Assembly (NCBI RefSeq): GCF_003480255.1
Contig: NZ_QUIN01000006.1
Span: forward strand, 1 to 64,000
Origin: Erysipelatoclostridium sp. AM42-17
GTDB taxonomy: Bacteria; Bacillota_I; Bacilli_A; Erysipelotrichales; Coprobacillaceae
DNA length: 64,000 nucleotides
Reading direction: 5' to 3'
The position numbers and the translations under genes were made by a program. The notes below the pieces were generated by a model. The model was given only the letters and a program-made list of their open reading frames with translations. It did no database searches and had not been told where the DNA came from. Below are positions 33,026 through 41,874 of the stretch, one piece after another (position 1 is the first letter of the stretch; each line of letters opens with the position of its first letter).

Positions 33026-35834
33026 ATTAATTATTAAAGGTGCTAGAGAAAATAATTTAAAGAATATTAGTTTAGAGATTCCTAAAAATAAGTTAGTCAT
33101 TATGACTGGATTATCAGGTTCAGGAAAGACTTCTCTCGCTTTTGATACGATTTATGCAGAAGGACAAAGACGTTATGTAGAATCCTTATCTGCTTATGCG
33201 AGACAATTTCTAGGAAATATGGAAAAACCAGATGTGGATGTATTAGAAGGATTATCGCCTGCAATTGCGATTGACCAAAAAACGACTTCTAATAATCCTC
33301 GTTCTACTGTAGGAACAGTAACGGAAATTTATGATTATTTACGTTTATTATATGCTCGTGTAGGGAAAGCGTATTGTCCAACTCATGGTACGGTGATTGA
33401 AAGTCAAACAATTAAACAAATGGCAGATATCATAGATCATTATGATGATGGTGATAAATTACAAATTCTAGCAAGAGTGGTTAAAAATCAAAAGGGAACA
33501 TTTAAAGACTATTTTGATGATTTATTAAAAGAGGGTTACTTACGTGTCATTGTTGATGGTGAGATGCGCCTATTAGATGAAAAAATCGAACTAGATAAAA
33601 ATAAAAAACATAATATTGATGTTGTCATCGATCGTATTATAAAAAAAGAAGGTTATCGTAGTCGTTTAATAGATTCTTTAGAAGTAGGATTAAAACTGAC
33701 TGGTGGTGAAGTCATTGTTTCTAACCTTACTAAGAAAAAGGAAGAATTATTTAGTGAACATTTAGCTTGTCCTATTTGTGGCTTTTCAGTTCCTAAATTA
33801 GAACCAAGATTATTTTCTTTTAATAATCCTTTAGGGGCTTGTCCTGATTGTCGAGGATTAGGAGTTAAAAATGAAGTCGATATTGATTTATTAATTCCAG
33901 ATATGAATTTATCTATTAATCAAGGTGGAATTCGTTATTTTAAAACATCAGTAGGAACAGATCGTATTGAATGGCAACGTTTTTTAGTGCTATGTCGTAC
34001 ATATCATATTGATCTTGATAAACCATTAAAAGACTTTACTAAAAAGGAAATGCATTATATTTTATATGGATCTTCAACACCTATTACTTATGAAATTGTA
34101 TCAAGTAGTGGTAATGTAAGTAAAACAACAAAGTTCATTGAAGGTGTTAAAACACTTATTGAAAGACGTTATGAAGAAACAACATCAAGTTGGTCTAAAG
34201 AATGGTATGCTTCATTTATGGCAGAACATGTATGTCCTACATGTAAGGGAAGAAGATTAAATGATCAGGTCTTATCTGTAAGAGTTGGTGATTTAAATAT
34301 TGCTGAATTTACAGAAATGTCAATTGAACAAGCTTTAGAGTTTATTAAAAATTTACAATTAACAGATTATCAATTAAATATTGCACGTTTAGTTATTAAA
34401 GAAATTAAAGATCGTTTAGAATTCTTAAATAATGTTGGATTAGGTTATCTTACTCTTGCTAGAAGAGCTGGTGGTTTATCAGGTGGTGAAGCACAGCGTA
34501 TTCGTCTAGCTACTCAAATTGGAACACGTTTATCAGGTGTTCTCTATGTTTTAGATGAACCTTCGATTGGTTTACATCAACGTGATAATGATAAACTTAT
34601 TCAATCATTGAAGGATATTCGTGATTTAGGAAATAGCGTTTTAGTTGTAGAACATGATGAAGATACAATGAGAGAAAGTGATTTTATTGTTGATATTGGT
34701 CCTGGTGCCGGAGTTCATGGGGGAAATGTCATTGTGGCAGGAACACCTCAAGAAGTTATGGCTTGCAAGGAGTCTATTACAGGACAATATTTATCAGGGG
34801 CAAAGAAAATAGAAGTGCCTCAAAAAAGAAGAAAAGGTAATGGTAAGTTTATTGAAATTAAAGGGGCACAAGAAAATAACTTAAAGAAAATTAATGTGAA
34901 GTTTCCACTAGGATGTTTTAATGTGGTAACCGGAGTATCTGGAAGTGGAAAATCAACATTAGTGAATGAAATTCTTGGTAAAGCTTTAATGAAACATGTT
35001 TATCATTCAAAAGAAAAACCAGGTAAGTATCGTGAAATTAAAGGATTTGAAAATATTGATAAAGTGATTGAAGTATCACAAGATCCAATAGGAAGAACAC
35101 CACGTTCTAATCCGGTAACTTATACCGGTGTTTTTGATGATATTCGTGATTTATTCGCTAAAACTAATGAAGCGAAGATGAGAGGATATGATAAAGGACG
35201 TTTTTCATTTAATGTTAAAGGAGGACGTTGTGAAGCCTGTCAAGGTGATGGTGTTAAAAAGATCTCAATGCATTTTTTACCTGATGTTTATGTGCCTTGT
35301 GAACAATGTGAAGGAAAACGTTATAATGAAGAAACGTTACAAGTCACATATAAAGATAAAAATATTTATGATGTACTAGAAATGACAGTTGAAGATGCTG
35401 TATCATTCTTTGAGAACTTACCTAAAATAAAAAATAAATTACAAACACTTTATGATGTGGGATTAGGCTATGTTAAATTAGGACAAAGTGCAACAACTCT
35501 TTCCGGGGGAGAAGCGCAACGTGTTAAGTTAGCTAGTGAATTACAAAAGAAGGCAACTGGTAAAACAGTCTATATTCTTGATGAACCAACAACAGGATTA
35601 CATAGTGATGATGTCAATCGTTTAATTAGTGTTTTACAAAGAATTGTTGATCAAGGGGATACGATTATTATGATTGAACATAACTTAGATATGATCAAGG
35701 TTGCGGATTATATCATTGATTTAGGTCCTGAAGGTGGAGATGGTGGTGGAACTGTTGTGGTTACAGGAACACCGGAAAAAGTCGCTCAATGCAAGGATAG
35801 TTATACCGGACAATTCTTAGAGAAAATGTTGTAG
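33015..35834 (+). CDS. uvrA: Excinuclease ABC subunit A
   Basis: 939 residues, normal length. Two ABC modules are visible: GLSGSGKTSLAFDTIYAEGQ with signature LSGGEAQRIRLATQIG, and GVSGSGKSTLVNEILGK with LSGGEAQRVKLASELQ. Zinc-binding Cys motifs occur at CPICGF...CPDCRG, CPTCKGRR and CEACQGDG...CEQCEGKRY. It recognises DNA lesions and loads UvrB. AAAGGAG (33001-33007) lies within the preceding gene, which it overlaps by 11 bases. Confidence 0.97.
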   Translation: MEDKLIIKGARENNLKNISLEIPKNKLVIMTGLSGSGKTSLAFDTIYAEGQRRYVESLSAYARQFLGNMEKPDVDVLEGLSPAIAIDQKTTSNNPRSTVGTVTEIYDYLRLLYARVGKAYCPTHGTVIESQTIKQMADIIDHYDDGDKLQILARVVKNQKGTFKDYFDDLLKEGYLRVIVDGEMRLLDEKIELDKNKKHNIDVVIDRIIKKEGYRSRLIDSLEVGLKLTGGEVIVSNLTKKKEELFSEHLACPICGFSVPKLEPRLFSFNNPLGACPDCRGLGVKNEVDIDLLIPDMNLSINQGGIRYFKTSVGTDRIEWQRFLVLCRTYHIDLDKPLKDFTKKEMHYILYGSSTPITYEIVSSSGNVSKTTKFIEGVKTLIERRYEETTSSWSKEWYASFMAEHVCPTCKGRRLNDQVLSVRVGDLNIAEFTEMSIEQALEFIKNLQLTDYQLNIARLVIKEIKDRLEFLNNVGLGYLTLARRAGGLSGGEAQRIRLATQIGTRLSGVLYVLDEPSIGLHQRDNDKLIQSLKDIRDLGNSVLVVEHDEDTMRESDFIVDIGPGAGVHGGNVIVAGTPQEVMACKESITGQYLSGAKKIEVPQKRRKGNGKFIEIKGAQENNLKKINVKFPLGCFNVVTGVSGSGKSTLVNEILGKALMKHVYHSKEKPGKYREIKGFENIDKVIEVSQDPIGRTPRSNPVTYTGVFDDIRDLFAKTNEAKMRGYDKGRFSFNVKGGRCEACQGDGVKKISMHFLPDVYVPCEQCEGKRYNEETLQVTYKDKNIYDVLEMTVEDAVSFFENLPKIKNKLQTLYDVGLGYVKLGQSATTLSGGEAQRVKLASELQKKATGKTVYILDEPTTGLHSDDVNRLISVLQRIVDQGDTIIMIEHNLDMIKVADYIIDLGPEGGDGGGTVVVTGTPEKVAQCKDSYTGQFLEKML

Positions 35835-35845
35835 GAGGGGAAAAT

Positions 35846-36784
35846 ATGAAGTCAACAACAGTAAAAAGATTATTTAATAAAAGTGAAGATTATGTACAAA
35901 TTACAGGAAATGAAGAATCACTAGAAAGATTAGTTCTTGTAAGTGAAGTCAATCGACCAGGTTTTGAATTAGCAGGTTTCTTTAAACATAGTGATTTTAG
36001 ACGTATTATTATCTTTGGAGAAAAGGAAATAGCATTCATTAATGAAATGAGTGACGAACGTCAAAAAGAAATTTTCCCTGCCTTAATAAATGATTTAGTA
36101 CCATGTATTGTTATTTGTAAAGGATTAGAATGTCCAGCAATTTTAAAAGATATTGCTGCTGCTAAGAACTTTCCAATCTTTATTTCACAACTTCCTACAG
36201 GTAGAGTATCAAATAATTTAATTAATGAATTAGAAGAACAATTAGCTAAAGAAACATTAATGCATGGAGTATTCTTAAATATTTATGGTAAAGGTGTTAT
36301 TATCAAGGGAGATAGTGGTATTGGTAAATCAGAAATTGCCTTAGAATTAGTTAAAAGAGGACATTTATTGATTGCTGATGATGCTGTTGAATTATATTTA
36401 ATTGGTCAACGTATTGTAGGTAAAGCGCCAGAAGTATTAAAGAGTTTATTAGAAATTCGTGGTATTGGTGTTATTGATGTTTCTAAGATGTTTGGTATTA
36501 GTTCTGTCTTAGAAAGAGATAATGTAGATTTGATTATTCAATTAGATCGTTGGGTTCCTTCTCGTGAATATACACGTGTAGGGGTTGAAGAAAATGAGGC
36601 AGTAGAAGATATTTTAGGTGTTAAGATTCCTAAGGTTGTTGTTCCTGTATCAAGTGGACGTAGTATGGCTGTTATTATTGAAACGGCAGTAATGAATATG
36701 CGTTTACGTGATAATGGTATTGACTCAAGTAAAGAATTTGTTGATCGTATTTTAAAGAATATTGATAAAAATAGTAAGGAGTAA
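35846..36784 (+). CDS. hprK: HPr kinase/phosphorylase
   Basis: 312 residues. The C-terminal kinase domain has Walker A KGDSGIGKSEIALEL (near residue 155), DDAVELY and the family signature LEIRGIGVIDVSKMFG. It phosphorylates and dephosphorylates HPr on Ser46, controlling carbon catabolite repression in Bacillota. It follows uvrA by 11 bases and is followed by lgt after 2 bases; hprK-lgt-ppaX is a conserved order in this phylum. Confidence 0.96.
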   Translation: MKSTTVKRLFNKSEDYVQITGNEESLERLVLVSEVNRPGFELAGFFKHSDFRRIIIFGEKEIAFINEMSDERQKEIFPALINDLVPCIVICKGLECPAILKDIAAAKNFPIFISQLPTGRVSNNLINELEEQLAKETLMHGVFLNIYGKGVIIKGDSGIGKSEIALELVKRGHLLIADDAVELYLIGQRIVGKAPEVLKSLLEIRGIGVIDVSKMFGISSVLERDNVDLIIQLDRWVPSREYTRVGVEENEAVEDILGVKIPKVVVPVSSGRSMAVIIETAVMNMRLRDNGIDSSKEFVDRILKNIDKNSKE

Positions 36785-36786
36785 TT

Positions 36787-37587
36787 ATGAAATTTTTTCC
36801 TAATCCTAAAACATTTCTACAATTAGGTTCATGGACTATTCAAATGTATGCTGTTTGTATTTTAATAGGTGCTTTTATTGCCTATGGTCTTGGACAACAT
36901 CATTTTAAAAAGATGGGATATCATAAAGATATTCTATCTGATTATTTCTTTGGTGTCCTTATTATAGGTATTATTGGTGCTAGAATCTGGTATGTGATCT
37001 TTATGTGGAATGAAATCTATGCCCAAGATTTATCATTAATATTTCAAATTAACCAAGGAGGTCTTGCTATCCAAGGTGGGATCATAGCAGGCTTGATATT
37101 TAGTTATTGGTATTTTAAAAAGCACAATATTCCCTTTTTGCTTGCCGGAGATGCCATTATGCCGGGGGTATTAATTGCTCAAGCTTGTGGCAGATGGGGT
37201 AATTTCTTTAATCAAGAAGCCTATGGATCAAGTGTAAGTTTAGCGTTTTTAAAATCATTACATTTACCTCATTTTATTATTTCTAATATGTGTATTGATG
37301 GTGTTTACCATCATCCTACTTTTTTATATGAATCTGTGTTAAATGTGATTGGTTTTTTATTGATTTATTTTGTGATTAGAAAGTTTCAAACTAAGCAGGG
37401 AGAACAATTTTTTAGTTACTTTATTTGGTATGGGGTGATTCGCTTTTTTGTAGAATCATTAAGAACAGATAGTTTATTCTTTATGGGATTAAAGATGGCA
37501 CAGTTAACATCAATCGCATTTATTATTATTGGTGTAATTGGTTTTCTTTGGTGTAAAAAATATGGAGTAAAAGCAAAGGTTGCATAA
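36787..37587 (+). CDS. lgt: Prolipoprotein diacylglyceryl transferase
   Basis: 266 residues with seven predicted membrane segments. Signature stretches are INQGGLAIQGGIIAGL and ACGRWGNFFNQEAYG, and FVESLRTDS near the end. It attaches diacylglycerol to the lipobox Cys of prolipoproteins such as the MetQ encoded in this window. AAGGAGT starts translation two bases after hprK. Its stop codon lies in the loop of the following hairpin. Confidence 0.96.
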   Translation: MKFFPNPKTFLQLGSWTIQMYAVCILIGAFIAYGLGQHHFKKMGYHKDILSDYFFGVLIIGIIGARIWYVIFMWNEIYAQDLSLIFQINQGGLAIQGGIIAGLIFSYWYFKKHNIPFLLAGDAIMPGVLIAQACGRWGNFFNQEAYGSSVSLAFLKSLHLPHFIISNMCIDGVYHHPTFLYESVLNVIGFLLIYFVIRKFQTKQGEQFFSYFIWYGVIRFFVESLRTDSLFFMGLKMAQLTSIAFIIIGVIGFLWCKKYGVKAKVA

Positions 37588-37598
37588 GCAACCTTTTA
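37575..37598 (+). terminator. Hairpin/terminator at the lgt stop codon
   Basis: AAAGGTTGC-ATAA-GCAACCTTT, with TTTTATT after it. The T tract is short, so readthrough into the next gene is possible. Confidence 0.55.
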
Positions 37599-37611
37599 TT
37601 AAGGAGCGAGT

Positions 37612-38295
37612 ATGAAATATATTTTATATACAATTTTATTATTGCCTTTTCGTATGATGAAATTAATCATTTCTTGTTTTTTTACAGTGATTAAAAATAT
37701 CTTTTTTAATCAATATGATTTAAATAAAATACATCATATGGACGGTCATGAGTTTGAGTATTTTACTAAAAGGCTCCTAGAAAAAAATGGGTTTAAACAT
37801 GTTAAAGTCAGTCAAAGTCAAGGAGATTACGGTATAGATGTTTTTGCCTGTAAAAAACAGGTAACATATGCAATTCAATGTAAAAGATATCTTAAACCGG
37901 TTGGTATTAAAGCAGTACAAGAGGCTAAAAGTGGGTGTGATTATTATCAATGTGATGTTCCTGTTGTTTTTACAAATTATGTATTTACGCCGGCAGCTAA
38001 AGAACTAGCAAAAAATATTCATGTTGAACTATGGGATGAAGAAACACTTTATATGTTATTAAAAAAATCAAAGTTGGTTTTAAAACCCTTACCATTATAT
38101 TATTTGTTGATATCTTTGGTAGTGACTTGTTTATTAGGATACATATATTATCATTACCAACAAAGTTATCAATTATGGTTATGTCTTATCAGTTTATTTT
38201 TCTTGTTTTCTATTATATGTAAAATGATAAGACATAAAAAACAAGATTATTTATTAATGCAAGATGAATATGTTATTCATGATTATCAAGATTAA
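37612..38295 (+). CDS. Membrane-anchored Mrr-like restriction-endonuclease-fold protein
   Basis: 227 residues. An N-terminal hydrophobic stretch (4-30) and two C-terminal helices (about 162-205) bracket a Mrr-type PD-(D/E)xK domain: DGHEFEYFTKRLLEKNGF, SQGDYGIDVFACKKQVTYAIQCKRY (catalytic Asp and QxK), and VVFTNYVFTPAAKELA. Such proteins are widespread in Bacillota but their function is poorly known. No methyltransferase or specificity gene is adjacent, and the position inside the hprK-lgt-ppaX cluster argues against a mobile restriction system. AAGGAGC precedes the ATG. Confidence 0.85.
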   Translation: MKYILYTILLLPFRMMKLIISCFFTVIKNIFFNQYDLNKIHHMDGHEFEYFTKRLLEKNGFKHVKVSQSQGDYGIDVFACKKQVTYAIQCKRYLKPVGIKAVQEAKSGCDYYQCDVPVVFTNYVFTPAAKELAKNIHVELWDEETLYMLLKKSKLVLKPLPLYYLLISLVVTCLLGYIYYHYQQSYQLWLCLISLFFLFSIICKMIRHKKQDYLLMQDEYVIHDYQD

Positions 38296-38304
38296 GCATA
38301 ATAT

Positions 38305-38333
38305 TTTTCATCAAACATTCATTATGCTATACT
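38305..38333 (+). promoter_or_regulatory. Promoter of ppaX-trxB
   Basis: TTTTCA (38305-38310), 17-base spacer, extended -10 TGC-TATACT (38325-38333). Confidence 0.6.
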
Positions 38334-38351
38334 ACAAAAAAAGGAGATTGT

Positions 38352-38999
38352 ATGAAACCAGCAGTTATATTTGATTTAGATGGAACATTATTATATACAG
38401 ATGAATTAATTAGAGAATCATTTATTCGTGTATTCGCTAAAATGATGCCTGATTATACTTTAAGTGAAGAAGAAATATTATCATTTTTAGGACCTTCTTT
38501 AAAAAAGACTTTTTCTAAGTATTTACCAGAAAATAAGGTTGATGAAGCTATTCAATGCTATCAAGAATATAATTTAACTCATCATGAAGATTTTGTTTAT
38601 CCTTATCCTACCGTGATGGATACACTTAAACAATTAAAAAATGAGGGTTATCCATTAGCTATCGTAACAACAAAGATGAAAGAATCAGCAGACGTAGGGA
38701 TTCAACTCTTTCATTTAGATGATTACATTGATGTCGTTATTGGTCGTGATCGTGTAAAACATGAAAAACCGGATCCCGAAGGTATTTTAAAAGCAATGGA
38801 ATTATTAAAAGTTAATAAAGCTTATTATATTGGGGATAATACAACCGATATTGAAGCTGGAAAACGAGCAGGTGTCAAAACAATAGGTGTAAAGTGGTCA
38901 CCTAAAGGATATGATGCGATGGCACAATTAAATCCGGATTTATTGATTGATCAAATGAAAGAAATTATACCTTATATAAAGGAGGATGAACAATGTTAG
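38352..38999 (+). CDS. ppaX: HAD-family pyrophosphatase, PpaX-like
   Basis: 215 residues. Motifs are FDLDGTLLYTDELIRESF, IVTTKM, KPDPEGI with Lys, and YIGDNTTDIEAGKRAG. Sequence type and placement after hprK-lgt match PpaX, which hydrolyses pyrophosphate released by HPr-Ser-P dephosphorylation; a phosphoglycolate-phosphatase-like activity cannot be excluded. Its end overlaps trxB by 7 bases. Confidence 0.85.
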   Translation: MKPAVIFDLDGTLLYTDELIRESFIRVFAKMMPDYTLSEEEILSFLGPSLKKTFSKYLPENKVDEAIQCYQEYNLTHHEDFVYPYPTVMDTLKQLKNEGYPLAIVTTKMKESADVGIQLFHLDDYIDVVIGRDRVKHEKPDPEGILKAMELLKVNKAYYIGDNTTDIEAGKRAGVKTIGVKWSPKGYDAMAQLNPDLLIDQMKEIIPYIKEDEQC

Positions 39000-39916
39000 A
39001 TTTAGTTATTATTGGCGCTGGACCTGCTGGATTAGCTGCATGTTTATATGCTAGTCGGGCTGGTTTAGAAGTACTTGTATTAGACCAAGGAGCACCAGGT
39101 GGAAAATTGAATGTTTCGGCACAGATTGAAAATTATCCTGGACAAGAGTGTGTCGCCGGACCACAGCTGGCTTACCAAATGTATGAACAAGCATTAAGCT
39201 TTGGTGGAAAACAAACATATGGAATTGTAGAAAAAGTCATTGATTATGGAAGTTATAAAGAAGTGAAATGTCATGATGAAACTTATCAGACAAAGTATGT
39301 TTTGATAGCATCAGGAACAAAGGAAAGAAAGATGAATCTTGAGCATGAAGAAGAACTAACAGGAAGAGGAATTTCTTATTGTGCTGTTTGTGATGGACCT
39401 TTCTTTAAAGATGAAGAAGTAGCGGTTATTGGTGGTGGTAATTCAGCATTAGAAGAATCATTATATTTGGCTACGATCTGTAAGCAAGTTCATTTGATTG
39501 TAAGAAGAGATGTTTTTAGAGCGGATCAAATTATTGTTGATAGAGTTTTAAAAGATGATAAAATAAAAGTACATCTGAAGCATAGTCCTTTTCAAATATT
39601 ACAGGAAAATAAAAAAGTTGCTGGATTAGTTATTCAAAATAATGAAACTTTAGAAAAAGAACAGTTAAAGGTAACAGGTATTTTTCCTTTTATTGGATTA
39701 GATCCAATTACTGATTTTGTAGATGATTTAAAAATTACGAATGAACAAGGCTATATTCCTACTGATGAACATATGGAAACAAAAGTAAAAGGAATCTTTG
39801 CTGCGGGAGATGTAAGAGAAAAGACATTAAGACAAGTTGTAACAGCGGTTAATGATGGAGCAATTGCTGGACAATATATTTCAAATTTAAAGAAAGAAGG
39901 AAATGAAGATGAATGA
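38993..39916 (+). CDS. trxB: Thioredoxin-disulfide reductase
   Basis: 307 residues. FAD fold VIIGAGPAGLAACLYASRAGLEV, redox-active Cys130-x2-Cys133 in ISYCAVCDGPFF, NADPH fold VAVIGGGNSALEESLYLA and C-terminal GIFAAGDVREK. It reduces thioredoxin with NADPH. The start lies inside the ppaX end with the GGAGGATGA site; the stop overlaps the following Bax-inhibitor-like gene. Confidence 0.95.
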   Translation: MLDLVIIGAGPAGLAACLYASRAGLEVLVLDQGAPGGKLNVSAQIENYPGQECVAGPQLAYQMYEQALSFGGKQTYGIVEKVIDYGSYKEVKCHDETYQTKYVLIASGTKERKMNLEHEEELTGRGISYCAVCDGPFFKDEEVAVIGGGNSALEESLYLATICKQVHLIVRRDVFRADQIIVDRVLKDDKIKVHLKHSPFQILQENKKVAGLVIQNNETLEKEQLKVTGIFPFIGLDPITDFVDDLKITNEQGYIPTDEHMETKVKGIFAAGDVREKTLRQVVTAVNDGAIAGQYISNLKKEGNEDE

Positions 39917-40592
39917 TACTTATGAATATGTAGAAGATCAATCTATTTCTATCCAACATTATGTTAATAATATTTTTAAATGGATGGTTTTAGGTGTAGC
40001 GATTACTTTTCTAACAGCATTTGGTTTAGAAAGAACATCATTTGTATATGATGCTGGATTAATTCCTTTAATTGCGATTGTTTTACAATTGTTTGTGGCA
40101 GTAAGAATTGCTAGACACTTACTTTCAATGAAAGCATCGACGATGAAGTTTTTATATATCGCTTATTCTGTTCTTACCGGAATGACTTTTTCGATTGTTA
40201 TTAGTTGTTATACTGCAATGTCAGTAACATTAGCTTTCTTAGTAGCAGCTATTTATTTTGGAGTATTAGTTATTGTTGGAACAGTGTTAAAAAAAGATCT
40301 AACAAAGATTGGAACAATCTGTTATACAGGTTTATTTGTTTATGTTATTTTTAGTATTATTGCGATGATATTTAATTTAGGTATAAGTTCTTTACTATTA
40401 CCACTTATCTCTTTAGTGTTATTTGCAGGAATTACGGCTTATGATATGCAAAAAGCAATTCAATTTTATTATCAAGCGCAATCCAACAATGAAATGCTTA
40501 CTAAACTTAGTATTTATGGTGCATTTACATTATATCTAGATTTCGTTAACATCTTCTTAGATATCTTACAATTATTAGGTAAAGAAAATTAA
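39909..40592 (+). CDS. Bax inhibitor-1/YccA-family membrane protein
   Basis: 227 residues from the second ATG, which has better spacing to GAAGGA (39896-39901) than the ATG at 39903. About seven membrane segments and the family pattern FNLGISSLLLPLISLVLFAGITAYDMQ are visible. Relatives are pH-sensitive calcium leak channels or regulators of membrane proteases. It overlaps trxB by 8 bases and ends at a strong terminator. Confidence 0.9.
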   Translation: MNDTYEYVEDQSISIQHYVNNIFKWMVLGVAITFLTAFGLERTSFVYDAGLIPLIAIVLQLFVAVRIARHLLSMKASTMKFLYIAYSVLTGMTFSIVISCYTAMSVTLAFLVAAIYFGVLVIVGTVLKKDLTKIGTICYTGLFVYVIFSIIAMIFNLGISSLLLPLISLVLFAGITAYDMQKAIQFYYQAQSNNEMLTKLSIYGAFTLYLDFVNIFLDILQLLGKEN

Positions 40593-40625
40593 AAATAATC
40601 ACACTACAATGTAGTGTGATTATTT
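40593..40625. terminator. Bidirectional terminator
   Basis: A perfect 15-base-pair stem (arms 40593-40607 and 40611-40625) with an AAT loop and A/T flanks serves both converging genes. Confidence 0.88.
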
Positions 40626-40627
40626 AT

Positions 40628-40918
40628 TTATGCGACAGTATAAATTTTAACTTCAGGATCTTTTGACCATAATGGTTGTAATCCAACAAAGACATCATTT
40701 TTAAACAATTCACTTGATAAGGATGCTTGAGCGTTTTCTACGCTATCAAAGCCATGCAATACTTGGATATCTTCTTGACGAATTAATAGGTCTTTAGTAA
40801 GCGCTCCTTTAATTGTTTTTAAGAAAGGTTCACGGTAATCTTGATAAACCTTTGCGGCATCAGGTCGCTTTTCTTCCTCAATATACATTGTGATTTGTAA
40901 GTATGCTTTAACTTTCAT
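40628..40918 (-). CDS. Small protein of possible antibiotic-biosynthesis-monooxygenase fold
   Basis: 96 residues, no membrane segment or signal. The alternating strand/helix pattern with VKAYLQITMYI at the start and KIYTVA at the end, and the size, suggest a ferredoxin-like dimeric barrel of the ABM/EthD kind, but I do not recognise it firmly. It is divergent from an hxlR-type gene with an inverted repeat between them, so it may be a target; HxlR regulators often control quinone- or aldehyde-handling enzymes. AAAGGAGG gives a strong ribosome site and TATAAT lies at 40946-40951 on the minus strand. Confidence 0.6.
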   Translation of the reverse strand: MKVKAYLQITMYIEEEKRPDAAKVYQDYREPFLKTIKGALTKDLLIRQEDIQVLHGFDSVENAQASLSSELFKNDVFVGLQPLWSKDPEVKIYTVA

Positions 40919-40991
40919 TTTTATTTCCTCCTTTAATCTATACTTATTATAGAAAAGTGGCTATGAGTTGATAAGATATAAGCAAATTTAT

Positions 40992-41019
40992 AAGTAACTA
41001 TTAAATTTCATAGTAACTT
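40992..41019. promoter_or_regulatory. Candidate HxlR operator (second copy)
   Basis: AAGTAACTAT and ATAGTAACTT are arms with one mismatch around an eight-base centre. The right arm overlaps the -35 TTGTAG (41018-41023) of the hxlR gene, whose -10 is TATAAT (41040-41045). Confidence 0.55.
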
Positions 41020-41069
41020 GTAGAAAAAAGAGGATTAAATATAATAAACAAAGAAAAGGGAGAGACATA

Positions 41070-41444
41070 ATGTATCAAAAAAAATTGGAAAGAGATATTC
41101 GTTGTCCATTAGAATATGGGTTAGAAATCTTTGGGGGTAAATGGAATTCACGAATTATTTGTGTTCTAGCAACAACTGGGACTTTACGCTATAGTCAAAT
41201 TCGTAAAGAAATGGGCAATATTACAGATGCTGTTTTGGCTTCAACTTTAAAACAATTAATTCAAAATCAAATTGTATTAAGAAAATCTTATGATGAAATT
41301 CCACCAAGAGTAGAATATTCGTTGACTGATTATGGAAAATCAGTTGTACCAATATTACAAAGTATTTGTAAATGGGCTGGAGCTTTTTATAAAGAAGACA
41401 ATGAACATACAATGATACAATGTCAAAGATGTGATTATAAATAA
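41070..41444 (+). CDS. HxlR-family transcriptional regulator
   Basis: 124 residues. It contains the family patterns RDIRCPLEYGLEIFGGKWNSRIICVLA (the N-terminal CP cysteine), LRYSQIRKEMGNITDAVLASTLKQL and PPRVEYSLTDYGKSVVPIL. It is the second member of this family in the window and carries two extra C-terminal Cys (CQRCDYK). The -35 box of its promoter lies on an inverted repeat, suggesting autoregulation. A GNAT gene follows after 10 bases. Confidence 0.9.
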   Translation: MYQKKLERDIRCPLEYGLEIFGGKWNSRIICVLATTGTLRYSQIRKEMGNITDAVLASTLKQLIQNQIVLRKSYDEIPPRVEYSLTDYGKSVVPILQSICKWAGAFYKEDNEHTMIQCQRCDYK

Positions 41445-41454
41445 AGGGGAAGTT

Positions 41455-41850
41455 ATGAAATATACAGAAGAAAAGATATTTAACGAAAAACAAGTTCAAG
41501 ATTTATTTTTATCTATTAATTGGCTGTCAGGTAATTATCCAAAACGTTTATATAAAGCATTAATGCATTCATCAACAGTTATTACAGTAGGGGATCAAGC
41601 ACGTTTAGTAGGTTTAGTTCGAGTTTTAGATGATAGTGCAATGATGGCATATATTCATTATGTGTTAGTTCATCCTGATTACCAAGGACAGGGAATTGCT
41701 GGAAAAATGATCGAAATGGTAAAAGAAAAATATAAAGATTATTTATATATAGAAGTCATGCCAGAAGAAAGTAAAAATGCTTTATTTTATCAAAAATTTG
41801 GTTTCAAAATTATGGAAGATGGCGTGGCTATGCAAATATGTAATAAATAA
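41455..41850 (+). CDS. GNAT-family N-acetyltransferase
   Basis: 131 residues from the ATG with AGGGGAAG upstream (an earlier in-frame ATG at 41431 lies in the hxlR gene). The acetyl-CoA-binding motif is VHPDYQGQGIAGKMIEMV, with YIHYVLV before it and ALFYQKFGFKIMEDGVAM at the end. The substrate is unknown. Co-transcribed with the preceding HxlR regulator and closed by a bidirectional terminator. Confidence 0.9.
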   Translation: MKYTEEKIFNEKQVQDLFLSINWLSGNYPKRLYKALMHSSTVITVGDQARLVGLVRVLDDSAMMAYIHYVLVHPDYQGQGIAGKMIEMVKEKYKDYLYIEVMPEESKNALFYQKFGFKIMEDGVAMQICNK

Positions 41851-41874
41851 AAAATCCACTACTGTGGATTTTTT
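41849..41874. terminator. Bidirectional terminator
   Basis: AAAAAATCCAC-TACT-GTGGATTTTTT between the GNAT and flavodoxin genes. Confidence 0.88.
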
